Of a stretch of 64,000 nucleotides of DNA, positions 47,173-58,800 are shown piece after piece (the stretch's first letter is position 1; the number at the start of each line of letters is the position of its first letter). The position numbers were made by a program, and so were the translations under genes. The stretch covers positions 62,001-126,000 of the forward strand of contig JAOVFP010000015.1 of the NCBI GenBank assembly GCA_025738555.1, given 5' to 3'. The notes beneath the pieces are model-generated. The model saw nothing but the letters and a program-made list of their open reading frames with translations. It was not told the DNA's origin and made no database searches. The stretch comes from Cyathus striatus. Lineage: Eukaryota > Basidiomycota > Agaricomycetes > Agaricales > Nidulariaceae.

Positions 47173-49291
47173 CTGTCCCTACCTGTATGGATGCAACGGG
47201 GACTTGGAGCGTGACACGAAAATTTGACTCCAGCTTAGCAACCAGTGCTGAGTTATGCGTGACCGATTCCAGAATAAGCAACGCTAGAGAGGGACCCTAC
47301 CAAATGAAGCCACCTGATGGTGTGGAGCTGATACATTATACATTGTAATTACAACCTGAGCGTGATGTATCGATACGGTAAATTACAAGAGGAGTAGTAA
47401 TAGTTAATGTGAAGCAATTATAATAAATTAGTAGTACATGGCATTGAATCTAATGTATATATGCTGTATAGATCTTGATCATGGATCTCTGAGCGCAATG
47501 GTGAGACTGTTATCAATCCTGACGAATCCCGATGCTTCCAAATTCAGATACAAAAGAGTGCATGGTTTTGCTCCCCCTCGGAGATATGATGTCTGGGTGT
47601 TTCGAAGTGTTTCATGTCAATATTAATGAATTGTGTCTTCCAATCGACTTCTTTTCTGCATCTTCAGAATCCTCCGTGCTTTATATATATTATATCATAT
47701 GTTTTCCAACCCGAGTTATGTTTTTCCATATGTTTTTCACATTTCACAATTTCCACGATTTCTTTCCATCCGTTGGAAATACAATAGGCCGGCCACTTTC
47801 ATTTCCTTTTTACTTATTTATTGTATGATTTCCATATATTTTCTTATTTTCTAATATTTCCATGTTCTGTATGCAACCTGTGTATACGCAAGAAGAAGAG
47901 GCGCATACCAGCTCCCGGGTACATGCCAAAACTCGCCACACCGTAATTTCGAAAAGAGCCACCACGCGCCCGCAGTGACGCAAAGCATAGGTACAATTGC
48001 AACATACGGAGATTTAGGAAATACAAAAACATAACAGTTCATCACTTTTCTAACAAATAGAACATACTAATTAAATGAAATATAAGTCTACTATATGTTA
48101 TAAGATTAAAGTGTTACCCTTGGCGCTGTTTTTGTCAACTTCGAGTTTTGGTCTGACGAAAAAGTAAAAGCCTTATGAACTCAACTAATAGTACCGGTAG
48201 ATTGCAAGTGATCACACTATTGTAATATCCAATTAGCTAGCAAAAAATCATTTTTGTAGTATATGCTATACAAAAAAAATCTAATGCTGAGGATTTGTGC
48301 TTCATTCATCTATGGTATATAGTTACACGAGCCCTATCTGAACCTACAATCAGTGTGTTTCTAGATATTTTACTGGAATAGAATCAAAAACCCAACGTAG
48401 ATTATTAAATATCTATATTAACTGCATATATACAGATATTCTACAAAACACAGGCCGGGAGTAATATTATATGTACTAAGTATTTACCAGTATTCTCTTG
48501 TGGTATCGTCACAAGCAACCTGCAATTTATGCAGATGGTTTTGGCCAGGACACGAAGCTTTTGATCGACATCAGAGCGTGGTTCCTTCATTAATTAATAC
48601 TTGACGAAATGAACTCGGAAGCAAGCAGCAAGGATGATGGCGGGATAAAGGCGGGATGCGGACGCGCTTTGTTGTATCACTAATAGGTCGCTATGGCTGC
48701 CTCATGTATCAGCTTCCCTAGAGACGTGAGAATCAGCTCCCTTCCTATTTAATAACCTACGGTAATTTACAGAGTACATACATTACGATTCATTTGTAAC
48801 TACCGCAGATAATATATACATTTTACAGTATTGCCTGATGAAGCTGAGAATGGTTATTAGACTTTCAGTGAGTGCGATTCATTGTGAAAACGGCAACTAC
48901 TTTATTTCACTATGACATGTATTATGTACAGTAAAAAAATTCTGTGAATAGAACCCGTTGGTCACTGGTTTGTTACTCCCGAGTCCCCAACTCTACGACA
49001 AGAAAACAATGCGAGGCCTCTCGCAAGAGCTCATATCTCGCATTCATCACCGAAATCTTGTAAAAAACCTCTCAGATGCTCTAACAGATGGGTAGATATT
49101 AATGCACTGCCTTCCGAAAGTGACGACGACTAGTGTATTATTGAAAGACTGTTATTGGGATATTTTTTCTGATTTTTATACAATTTTTGAGACCATTTTT
49201 ATCGAAAAAAAAAACCTATGTCACATAAGTTCCTACTAAGCAACCGGGTCCCCGTTATGCGTGACCGTTGCATCCATACAGGTAGGGACAG
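47173..49291. mobile_element. TA-flanked TIR element, Tc1/mariner-like, 2.1 kb
   Basis: Termini CTGTCCCTACCTGTATGGAT, continuing GCAACGG, are perfect 27-bp inverted repeats (47173-47199, 49265-49291) flanked by TA (47171-47172, 49292-49293). The interior has only short frames (longest 98 residues at 47532) with no DDE transposase motif, so it is non-autonomous. Confidence 0.85.
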
Positions 49292-49297
49292 TACATA

Positions 49298-50317
49298 CAC
49301 CGCGGGAGGTGGCTTATATGAGTTAAGAATATAGTGTGAGCATTTGATAATTAAACTAGATAAAATATCAGATTTTAATCTCAGAGCTTATGGCAAGTAT
49401 CTATGTATAATATTCTTTGATATGAGCAATTTTTATCTCAAAGATTTATTTAAAATATCTTCACCATATTGCTTTATGATCTTAAGGAGAATATTTTAGT
49501 AATTTGTCTTACATATGTCTCATGATTAATCTGTAAATAAGATCATGGAATAAAATATCAATAAACTCTCAGGTCTTATTAATGAGAAACAGTCAGAATA
49601 TATATAGAAGATATATGAAAATTAATCAAAACTTACTCAAGATATAACTCCAGAGTATATTGTGATCAGTGGGCAGGTGCATCAATGTATAATCTTCCAT
49701 TTATGGCACTCCCCTTGAGCCTTTTTGCAAAAACCTGACATTGATAGTATCCTAAAGCAAGCTTCACACTTTCAATGCCTGCTTCGCGGACTAATCACAC
49801 CATGTCTTCGAGAGAGACGTGGTACGAGCTGATAGACATGTCAATGACGAGAAACGGGTGCCTATTTCGGTGTAGTGCTTCTAAAAGGAACAAAAACAAG
49901 GGGAATGCCGGAAATGGAAAAGTATACCTTGATGCACCTGTCCGCTGATCACAATATACTCTGGAGTTATATCTTGAGTAAGTTTTGATTAATTTTCATA
50001 TATCTTCTATATATATTCTGACTGTTTCTCATTAATAAGACCTGAGAGTTTATTGATATTTTATTCCATGATCTTATTTACAGATTAATCATGAGACATA
50101 TGTAAGACAAATTACTAAAATATTCTCCTTAAGATCATAAAGCAATATGGTGAAGATATTTTAAATAAATCTTTGAGATAAAAATTGCTCATATCAAAGA
50201 ATATTATACATAAATACTTGCCATAAGCTCTGAGATTAAAATCTGATATTTTTTTCTAGTTTAATTGACAAATGCTCACGCTATATTCTTAACTTATATA
50301 AGCCACCTCCCGCAGTG
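49298..50317. mobile_element. CACTA-like foldback element with 388-bp arms
   Basis: Arms 49298-49685 and 49929-50317 are nearly identical inverted repeats around a 243-bp spacer. Ends begin CACYGCGGGAGGTGGC and are flanked by 3-bp ATA (49295-49297, 50318-50320). Ends beginning CAC with a 3-bp duplication fit CACTA/EnSpm; this assignment is an inference. No coding potential. Confidence 0.8.
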
Positions 50318-51717
50318 ATAACAGTAGCAAATACAATGTAAACCGGCGACAACAAATACCTGCGTGCACGGGCCTCTGGGTCTGGACAGCACCGACTCCC
50401 GTCGACGCCTGAACTTTGAAGTTCTCATTATAAATACTCTTTATTCCCATGTCAATGTCAGGTGGGGCCTTGAGGCGGCAAATGCCTAATTTAATTGCAC
50501 AGCACTGTCAGAGGATCCCCCCAAAAGGTCAATCATCTGTTTGCGGTAGTTTGAAAAGTTTACTGCACATCTGTGAATCGTGATTAGTGGGTGACTTTCC
50601 ACAGCGATCTGAAATTTCAGATGTTGTTGTAGACCTGTTCCTGGCGGAAAGTTCCGAAGTCTGAAGTTTGAAATCACAGTCTGAAAAACCATAACGCGTT
50701 TAGAATGCAATCGCATTCCTGATATGTTTGATTAGTGGCAACATGTTCTTAGCTAGTCAATTAGATAAAGTTCTTTAATAATTATTAGGATTTCACTCTC
50801 TCTTACTGCCTCTCATTGCTTGCAGTCTCTTAGAATAGATGAAGCCGAGATCCTACTATCCATCCTTTATGAGGAGCAATACATGCAACAGGATGATGAA
50901 CTCATACAATTGGCAACTATGACATAAATACACAACGAAACATGCATCTAATCCCTATTAAGTCATGGGAAATTAGTGTGAATAACAGAGAAGAAAGATA
51001 CTTTATTAACCATATACCCTCGGCTGCCAACAGTCAATCCATGAGCATGAAAGCTTGAGATTTTGAGACTTGAAGCAGTTGAGGGTGGCGCTCTATAGCG
51101 AAGGTATGCGCTATATATCAGGGTCAACATAGGCGAAGGCGTCGCGGACTGTGAAAATGAGTCTGAAAGGCTCTGAAAGGCCTGTCTGATACTGGAGGGG
51201 GGGTAAAAGGGCCTCATCTAGACGAAGGTTTGAAAGTGGGTGATTTTTTCTAGCTGAGTGTGAAATCTTCGCTTACTCACGTACCTTGGTAGCGGCATCT
51301 CGGCATACCATGTCTGAAATGGGATCTGATTCTGGAAGCCATTCCAGACGTTGTGGAAAGTCACCCAGTGCTGCCGCACACAGCGCATTACTGTGTAGTG
51401 ACTGTGACTGCACTGCAAGATTTCAAATTCAGACACACTGCACAGTGTGTCGCGGTCCCTGTGAAGCACTGTGAAGTCCCCCGCATTGAAATGTAAAGCA
51501 CTTGTTCGTTTCCACTCGTCAGCACTCCAGAGTGCTTCAATCTGTCCCTTAATAATTGGATAAGTAACAGGACCCTATTATTTCCTAAAGCAGTAATTTA
51601 GAGAGAGCGCCTCCTGGGCGCCATCACTTCACAGTGCTTCACAGCACACTGTGCCAACTGTGAGGCATGTCACAGTACGTAAAATTTCGCTTCACTGTTA
51701 CTTTACTGCACTCTGCG
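50318..51717. other. Intergenic, with a CACTGTG-rich stretch
   Basis: No supported gene. From about 51370 to 51700 the motif cactgtg and its complement cacagtg recur many times within 330 bp. Confidence 0.5.
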
Positions 51718-52150
51718 AGGACCCCTGAAAATGCCTACTAAGGATTGATCCCATTTCAGACAAATCGGCGGCCGACAGGCCGCGAGGCCTGATACAAATC
51801 AGACATTTTGAGGCCGAAAATCGACCAAATGCTTGAGTTAACATTAAGACAAAACCAGGCTTGTAAGAGTAATGATTGATCTAGAAACAGACATATTCTG
51901 TCGAAATTTTTTTCAACTATTTTGCGGAAGCGGCTGGCGCGATTTTAGGCAAAATTTGAGGCCTGATCCTGTTTTCAGACATTTTTAGTGCTCTGGGACT
52001 CGGGAGGCCTGAGGCGGAATTCAGACAAAATTTCGAAATTTTTTGAAGGCTTGATCCAATTCAGACATTTTGGCTCAAATTTCTCAAAATCCATCCAGAC
52101 TGATCAGCCGTCCCAGGGATCAATCCTTGGTAGGCATTTTCAGGGGTCCT
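51718..52150. mobile_element. hAT-like MITE, 433 bp (8-bp TSD)
   Basis: Perfect 8-bp duplication ACTCTGCG (51710-51717 and 52151-52158). Termini AGGACCCCTGAAAATGCCTA are inverted and extend to GGATTGATCCC with a small indel. Inside, the phrase cagacattttgagg and variants recur at least three times. Confidence 0.88.
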
Positions 52151-52158
52151 ACTCTGCG

Positions 52159-53383
52159 GCAGCACTAATCGTGATTGTCCTTCGGATTTTAGAACACCCA
52201 CCCTAGTAGTGGAGCTTGCAAGTTGCAACTGGCTTCCCCCTTCCAACTCAGCATGCCTTCCTATCTTAACATCCTACGTGACTCTATCCTTTCCCTCACA
52301 CTCTACAAAGTAGTTGAGGAGGCTTTGAATGACCGCTCCAAAGCTGAGCCGCTTATTAGACAGCTCAGCGGGAAACGCGCGACATGCCTTACAATTGTAT
52401 GTCGTCGATGTATCTTTTGTAGCAGACCGCCTTCTAAATGCACACTATTTTTAGCTTCTCGGGCTCTTTGGGTATGTCATTACACATTGAGTGTAACTGT
52501 ACTTATAGAACTCTCGTGACAGTTATTACACCCATCAAGAAAGGGCTACTTCTGCTGCAGTGTCCATTGGCGCTATCCTTTTCACGGGCCACCTTTCCCT
52601 GTCATTTGATGATATACCTCCAGAATTGTTTATGGTATGTCCGCCCCCTGGTCGGTGTGAGTTATTTATAGTGATTCGATTCTACGTCGCTCCAGTCTCA
52701 TGTCAAAGCCATTGGCCCGCATACTTACACCTTTATTGTTATGCTACCTGGATTCACTTGGCAAGCTATGCTTTTATATGAGATGTTCACCTTATTTGGC
52801 TCAGCTATACTGTCTGTTGTTGTGGTATTCATGTGTTATATCGTTACTCCTATTCTGTTCATTGCCACGATTATGAAAGGACTAAACCTTGGGGAGGAGG
52901 GGGTCTAAATACTTATTAATAGAACCCGCTCGTACTCAGCTTTGAGTTTATAGGCTTATGCTGTGCTAACCCTAACCTTTACAATGCTTACGTAATTGTA
53001 TGACAAATAGTGGGCCCGCACCCGCATGGACCATTTCAATTATTTCTCTCCACGACCACGACCTGCAAGGCTGCAAACAGTCTAGTTGACTGTATCGCTA
53101 TCTTGGGGCAGAAAAACAACGGCACATACTGGAAAAATTCACCATTAACAAGCTTCTTTCTTTGATTCCTCTGCTGTTTGGCATTCTACTTTGAATGGAC
53201 TCCAGTGCAGTCTCCGTCGACGAAGGAGGCAAAGATGTGTATTCCAAAATTCGAATTGATATGTGACCCTGCATGAAAAGCGGAAGACTACCACAACCAC
53301 ACTAACAGCCCGAACCATTGTCGTGCATGTTATAACACTCCCACTCCTCCCACAACTAACCCCTTCTAACGCTTTCCCACAGA
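52159..53383. other. No supported gene; one weak plus-strand ORF
   Basis: The frame at 52250-52390 reads MPSYLNILRDSILSLTLYKV and is protein-like for about 45 residues, but no domain or continuing exon was identified. Confidence 0.35.
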
Positions 53384-53528
53384 CACCGCGGGAAATTGCT
53401 TCTATAAGCGCGAAGATATGAGGACATATGATAAAATCGATAGTATTGAGAAGATATGACGAGAATATTTTGATTTCATCATATCTGCTCGATATCATCA
53501 AAGGATATAGAAGCAATTGCCCGCGGTG
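53384..53528. mobile_element. CACTA-like MITE, 145 bp
   Basis: Ends CACCGCGGGMAATTGCTTCT are inverted and flanked by 3-bp AGA (53381-53383, 53529-53531). The outer nine bases match the 49298-50317 element, suggesting one transposase family for both. Confidence 0.75.
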
Positions 53529-54100
53529 AGAAAAGGTTCGTTCTTCGTTCTTTGTTCACGTGTTGTATATACTTGACTCCACTTTCTTAACATTATTTGA
53601 AAAGACGTTCGTTCCTTCTCGTAAAGGTTGGTATGTAGCGATGACTACTGTGAATGACGCATGAGATCTGACGACTGACTCAGGGAGTGGTTTGTACCGT
53701 TGAGCACCTAGGGTATTCTGGTTATCGCAGTAAGTAATCTTTGGATTAGTGGTATCTTATTAATATGCTTACACAGTAAAGTCACTAGACGGCTGTATTG
53801 AACGATACAGGAGGGCAACGAAGAAAAGAAATTTGAGTTTAAGGATCCGAGTCTGAGTCTTCTTGCGAGGAACTACAAAGCGTACAGTGTCATCTGGCCC
53901 ATTTCTCAGTGCGGTGTCGCATGCATGGACAGCACACGGAGTACTTTTAAGTCTCACGGTGTGTAATCTCCTGATAGGAATCTTGTATAGTTATGGACAG
54001 TGACTAGATACTTTATTCTTCCAGCATAATCTCTCAACGATTATCCATATGACTTCACTAGAGACTGAACCTCAATCCTCCCATCGTAACATGTTGTCAG
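53529..54100. other. Intergenic, no gene seen
   Basis: No coding exon or repeat recognised before the duplicated block begins. Confidence 0.4.
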
Positions 54101-54540
54101 GATATTAGTGAATCATCCTCGTGCACACAGGATTATCATAACGTTATTGCCCCTCCTCCTCTCGGGATCCCCTCAAACTACCCATACCTTCCATATCCAC
54201 TCATTCTTACCCGGGTTCGCAGCAATATTACGTTGTCTCTTTTCCAAATCTACACGCAACCATACGTCAAATGACATTACCCCTCAGAAGAGAAGAAAGA
54301 GAAACGCACTATAGGCCCACATAACGCAATTTCTTATCCGATTCAAAATGCTAAATGCCAATCCTACAATGGGAATATTTTCGAGTATGAATCCGAATAC
54401 TTAGTTGAGGGCGGAGGGGGAAGAGAGAGGGAGAAAGGATGCAGAGTCGAGGGCCTGAGGGCATGGATAAATGACGGACCCATCGCCGATGTATCAGCAT
54501 CGGCCGTGTACCAGTGTCGCAGGGTGTTAGGTTTGTGATG
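54100..54540 (-). pseudogene. Decayed 3' fragment of the EI24/RRT8-like family
   Basis: Contains the decayed last two exons: acgttgtctcttttccaaat (about 54231-54250) and ccaatcctacaatggg (about 54358-54373), matching the DLEKRQ and LPIIGLVF exons of copy 4. No usable frame. Confidence 0.5.
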
Positions 54541-56490
54541 GAACGAAAGATCATATAACTTGGAATTACAATACAAAGTCGACAGGGCCCACCATCCTCG
54601 TGCACCCAGAATATCATAACGTTACCCTTCCTAGTGGTCCTCTTGCTGAGTCCAATCTCAAGCTGTAAAGCTATATCGTCTTCAATCCGCCTATTTGATA
54701 CGAGCAGCAACATTATGCTGTCCCTTTTCTAAATCTACACGCATCGTCAGTTCTACCATGTACTAACCGAAGAACAAAAGTAGTGCCGCACCATCATGAA
54801 GACCACATATCCGAAGTTTCTTGTTAGTGATTTATTGGAATCGGGGAGGGACGAATACTCGGAAAAGAGAGGAGAGGAAGAAACGATGCAGCTCGGCAGG
54901 CCATGAATATACGACTTACTTACCCCTCGCCGAAGAATGCAAGTCAATCATGAAGTTGAAGGGCTCGACTTTGTGATGGAATGATGAGTGATAGACAATA
55001 TATTGCGTTACTATTCCCACTTTGGATGCTTCCCATCAACACGGTTACTGGTTATTATGAAGAAAGTCAGGACACTGGTGAAAGCATTTACGAAGGGGAG
55101 TATCATCGCCTATCAATAATCAGGACGCAGGATAGAGTACCGAACGTCGATTCAGAAACCCCCGTAAGGTCGAGAGTCACCCGCTTAGTTCACAATCTGT
55201 AGACCAACGAATTAAAGAGGAATGAATGTTCCATCAAGCAGATATCATAGCTCCCAGCGCATTGACACCTCTAAGTTCGTACTCGAACACGATCATGCGT
55301 AGAGCATCCACTGTCCATATTACACAACGAAGAACACAACAAGGCAATTATATAACACATTACGCATACCAGGAGACACCAGAGAACCATACAATAAGCA
55401 TCTGTCGAACTGGCATTTCAATACAAGTCGACAGGACCCACCATCCTCACTGCCACTCGAAATCCTCACCCCTCCCTTACTCCGCATTAAGCCGCTCAGC
55501 AACATGATGTTGCCTCTTCTCCAAATCTACGCCCAATTAACACCAACCACCCTCAAAAAAGAAAGAAAGAAAGAAAACGCACCATAAGCCCACATAGCAC
55601 CTCCAATCCTATTCGAAATACTAAACACCAATCCAATTATGGGGAGACCTTCGAGGAGGGAGGCTGCAAATCCGAATGCTTCGTTTGCGTGTTAGATTAG
55701 GAAAGAGGGGGAGAGAAGGAAAGCGAACCGCGATAATCCCATTTCCGCTCCTCCATGAAGACGGCTACTTGATACTCTGACATTCCTTTTGCTTCAAAGT
55801 ACTGCGTGGTAATTAGGTTAGTGTGCGAGGGGGAGAGGGGGGAGAGGGGGATGCACCTGTTTATGCAAATACTGCGCCGTTCCGAGGGCTTTTAACCAAG
55901 CCGAAACTAGTATCCCAACGAACGGGTAAAAGTCAAATGGTAGCAATAAGACTGAGCATCACATCATGAGTAAGTTACCAGTAAGAAAAACACCAACACT
56001 CAAACACGTACCCCGCTTAACAACAAACCCACCAACCCGCCCACTCAGAACCTTCCTCCACCATGACTTCCTCAAATCAACAACAGGAGGCGTACTCCAC
56101 TCTTCCACGTACGGCCTAAAGAATTCAGGTCCTTTTCCTCGAGATTGGACTGTATAGTTCCATGCGCGGTCTCTCGCTATGCGGATGTTGCGCGATAGGA
56201 AGAACCTGAGGATTGTTGTTAGTTGGGAGCCGAGGAGGAGGATTGTTGCGTCTGGTTGTAGAAGAGTTAGGGTAGGGAAGAGGGGAAAGGGGGGGGAACG
56301 GACAGGTGTGTATGTTGAAGGGGACTTGGTATCCGAATATTGTATCGTTTGATAGACCTGTTATCCTTGGAGAGCTGTGGGGTTTAAGCTTGAGATAGTA
56401 GGAGGGACAAGGGACAAGGGAAACAAACGTACTTTGCCAAAAACATCTCAATAAACGCCTTTTGAATCCGATACGTCAAAACCGCCTACA
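54540..56490. repeat. Segmental duplication, right copy
   Basis: Direct repeat of 45170-47103, about 9.4 kb away, including another decayed 3' exon fragment near 54700 and the whole of copy 4 apart from its first exon. Confidence 0.75.
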
Positions 56491-56780
56491 TCAATACACC
56501 CCATCAACCCCCTCCCCACGCACAAAAAAACAAAAGAACCCACCCAAACAGTACCAACAACCAACCCCCTCCTCGTCCCATGTTTACACTTCGCCCACGC
56601 GGGTCCATATATCAACTTATCCGTAAACAAGCGGTACACGCCAACGATAACATACGAAGGGGAGAATTCCATACGGAGTGTTGCGCGTCGGAGTTCGGGG
56701 GGAATTTGGATGTTGTGCACGTGTGAGGGGGTTTCTGGTTTGAAGAGCGCGTCGAGTGTTTCTGGGGTGTTTGTGGACAT
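55477..56780 (-). CDS. Multi-pass membrane protein, EI24/RRT8-like (copy 4, intact)
   Basis: Eight exons (56780-56544, 56485-56433, 56374-56304, 56251-56012, 55951-55857, 55801-55729, 55678-55583, 55526-55477) give 304 residues in frame. Landmarks: VGVYRLFTDKLIYGPAW, VLTYRIQKAFIEMFLA, RNIRIARDRAWNYTV, SRGKGPEFFRPYVEEW, FDFYPFVGILVSAWLKALGT, YFEAKGMSEYQVAVFMEE, LLEGLPIIGLVFSISNR and the end DLEKRQHHVAERLNAE. Hydrophobic stretches suggest several membrane segments. I match it from memory to fungal EI24-domain / outer-spore-wall RRT8-like proteins; treat the name as tentative. It is the only complete member of the local family. Intron 3 uses a GTCCGT donor, and the last intron has a (gaaa)n tract that is polypyrimidine on the transcript. 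Confidence 0.75.
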
Positions 56781-57189
56781 GGCGGAGTTGGGAGGGTTGG
56801 GAGGGTGGAGGAGTGGGAGGGTGCTGGGGGATGGGGTTGGATGCTGCGGTGTTGGGATAGGGATATAGGGACGGGGCGGTTAACACGTGGTCATGACATT
56901 CGCGTAGATTTCGGATGTACCCGGATTTAATAAAACTCCGATTTAAATTGTGCTGAAACTTGGCACACTGCTCTCCGATGCGCTACCACTGGCGCCGCTG
57001 CCGTCTCTCACTGCTGACTATTGCTATGCATCCTTCCCCACCTATCCCGCACATATCCATTTTACCATAAAAATTCCTAGAACATGTCGACCCATCATTT
57101 AAGCGGGAGATCAAAAGACCTGTACCGCAACCGGCGGCCTCCAGGGTATTATGACGTGACATTCAACGAATGACACACTGAACCGTGAA
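56781..57189. other. Upstream region of copy 4
   Basis: G-rich block followed by a stretch conserved with 44850-45170 upstream of copy 2 (gacattcgcg, ccgatttaaatt, catccttccccacct). Probably carries the promoter; no defined element recognised. Confidence 0.4.
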
Positions 57190-57310
57190 AACCTGAAGGA
57201 TGTGTTCCCTTACATAAGGTATCATCTTCCGGAGGTTATGGAAATTTGTTCCTGAACAGTTGTTATTATTGTTCGCTTGTATCTCAGTAGTAATGCTTTT
57301 GTAATATGTT
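57190..57310 (+). pseudogene. 3' fragment of a SET-gene paralogue
   Basis: Encodes NLKDVFPYIRYHLPEVMEI and a stop at 57253-57255, matching the last 20 or so residues of the gene at 42054-43487 (YLKDVLPYVEYLPDVMEI). Similarity continues about 55 bp into the 3' flank (gttgttattattgttcgctt). The rest of the gene is absent. Confidence 0.8.
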
Positions 57311-58459
57311 ATTAGTAGATTCCTTGTCGCAATAACTTAGTAGAGTTGGTGCCAGGCTGGTGCTTGCATACCTCGACTGCACATAGAGCGGGCATATTAC
57401 CGCAAAGAGGTGTAGGTGTGGTTGCGCGTACTTGTCAAAGACAAATATTGCGAGATTCAAGAACACATGATGTAAAGCAGGCATTCTGCTTGCACTACAA
57501 AAATGCGTTTTTCATATCTGTTACCTCGTTCCATACCTACTGTCATTTACCACGTTCTTTCCCACTCGATACCGACATAAGCATCGTATGTACACTTGGA
57601 AAATACAGGTTACGCTTGCCCCCAACTTTGTCTCTCATGCGACCTCACTAGGATTTGAAGGGGCAGACGAACGTCTTCCAGCCCACGAGAGGATACGCGA
57701 ATATCCTCCTCCACAATGAGTCCCCTAATCACGTCCGGAGATGATATTGTTAGTTATCACACCTGGAACTCTCTAGCAGAACAACACACAGTTCTCGTCA
57801 ACACACCAGGAAATTTCAACTCCACATCTAAAGATTGTTACAAACTTCTATATGATCTTCTGCAATGGCTGAATAAGCTGTAGGTATATTTCATCAGCTG
57901 TACATTCACATGTTGTCACTGATGTTGCTACCGGCTTAGCTACTGGTAATTTGTTAAAATAGCACTACTATACGATGTAAAATAGCTATTATTCTATTTA
58001 TATACTTGAGTTTAAGTCAATAGTCTTGTAATGGTTCGAAGGGTGTCAACGGCTCAAATGTAAATAATATTCAAAGGATATAGCTAAGGAGACGAGCACA
58101 TTATGATCTCAGCACTGTTGGCGCTATGCGTGCTTAGAGAACTCGAAAATACGTCAAAAACCAATATATTTCCTGCCTAGGCCTATGCGTCACCCTGTCT
58201 GTGGGGAACAGAAGTACTGTGTCGTGCGGTGCTTAGCTTTCCCTCGCATTTTTCCTCATCTTATATAGACTACAGGTATCTAATAAAACTTTTTAAAGTA
58301 CCAACTAGGTAGGTCTTATTTTATTAGTCCATAGCCGGCCTAGACTTTAGTGATACGGTGCGCAGTGTCCTAATTATAGCGTAGGCGCTATTTCCCTAAT
58401 GATGCGCATCACGCGTCCCCGCGCTACGCCGCAAAAGGCGCGTACTGATGTGCCCCATA
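57311..58459. other. Intergenic, no gene seen
   Basis: The frame at 57346-57651 has no domain, and no splice-supported exons were found. Confidence 0.4.
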
Positions 58460-58792
58460 TAGTGTTGCTCCAAGGTGAGGTGAGGCCGTTCCAAGGTCTC
58501 GGCTATTTCACCTCAAGGTAGCTTGAGGTATTACCAAGGTACCTTGGAAACCAACGTCGTCTGACTAACAGAATGTAGTGTTATGTGAGATATCTCGACG
58601 CGTTTGATTCTGAACGCGTTGGCATCTGTCAGGTGACTGGATGATGGAACGGAAATTGTTGATGTTTAGTTCTTGACCTCAAGGCCCAGCTTGATCTCAG
58701 CGTTTCCAAGGTACCTTGAGGTGCCACAATTTCCTTTCTGAGCGCCTCAAGGCACCTTGACCTTGAAGACATCTCACCTTGGAGCAACACTA
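58460..58792. mobile_element. hAT-like MITE, 333 bp (8-bp TSD)
   Basis: Perfect 8-bp duplication GCCCCATA (58452-58459 and 58793-58800). Termini TAGTGTTGCTCCAAGGTGAG are inverted with a small variation. The first nine bases equal those of the full hAT at 16570-20797. Subterminal ccaaggtaccttg palindromes are present. Confidence 0.88.
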
Positions 58793-58800
58793 GCCCCATA

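Noticed and set aside
47532..47854. Overlapping hydrophobic ORFs
   Set aside because: AT-rich interior of a TA-flanked element; no domain.
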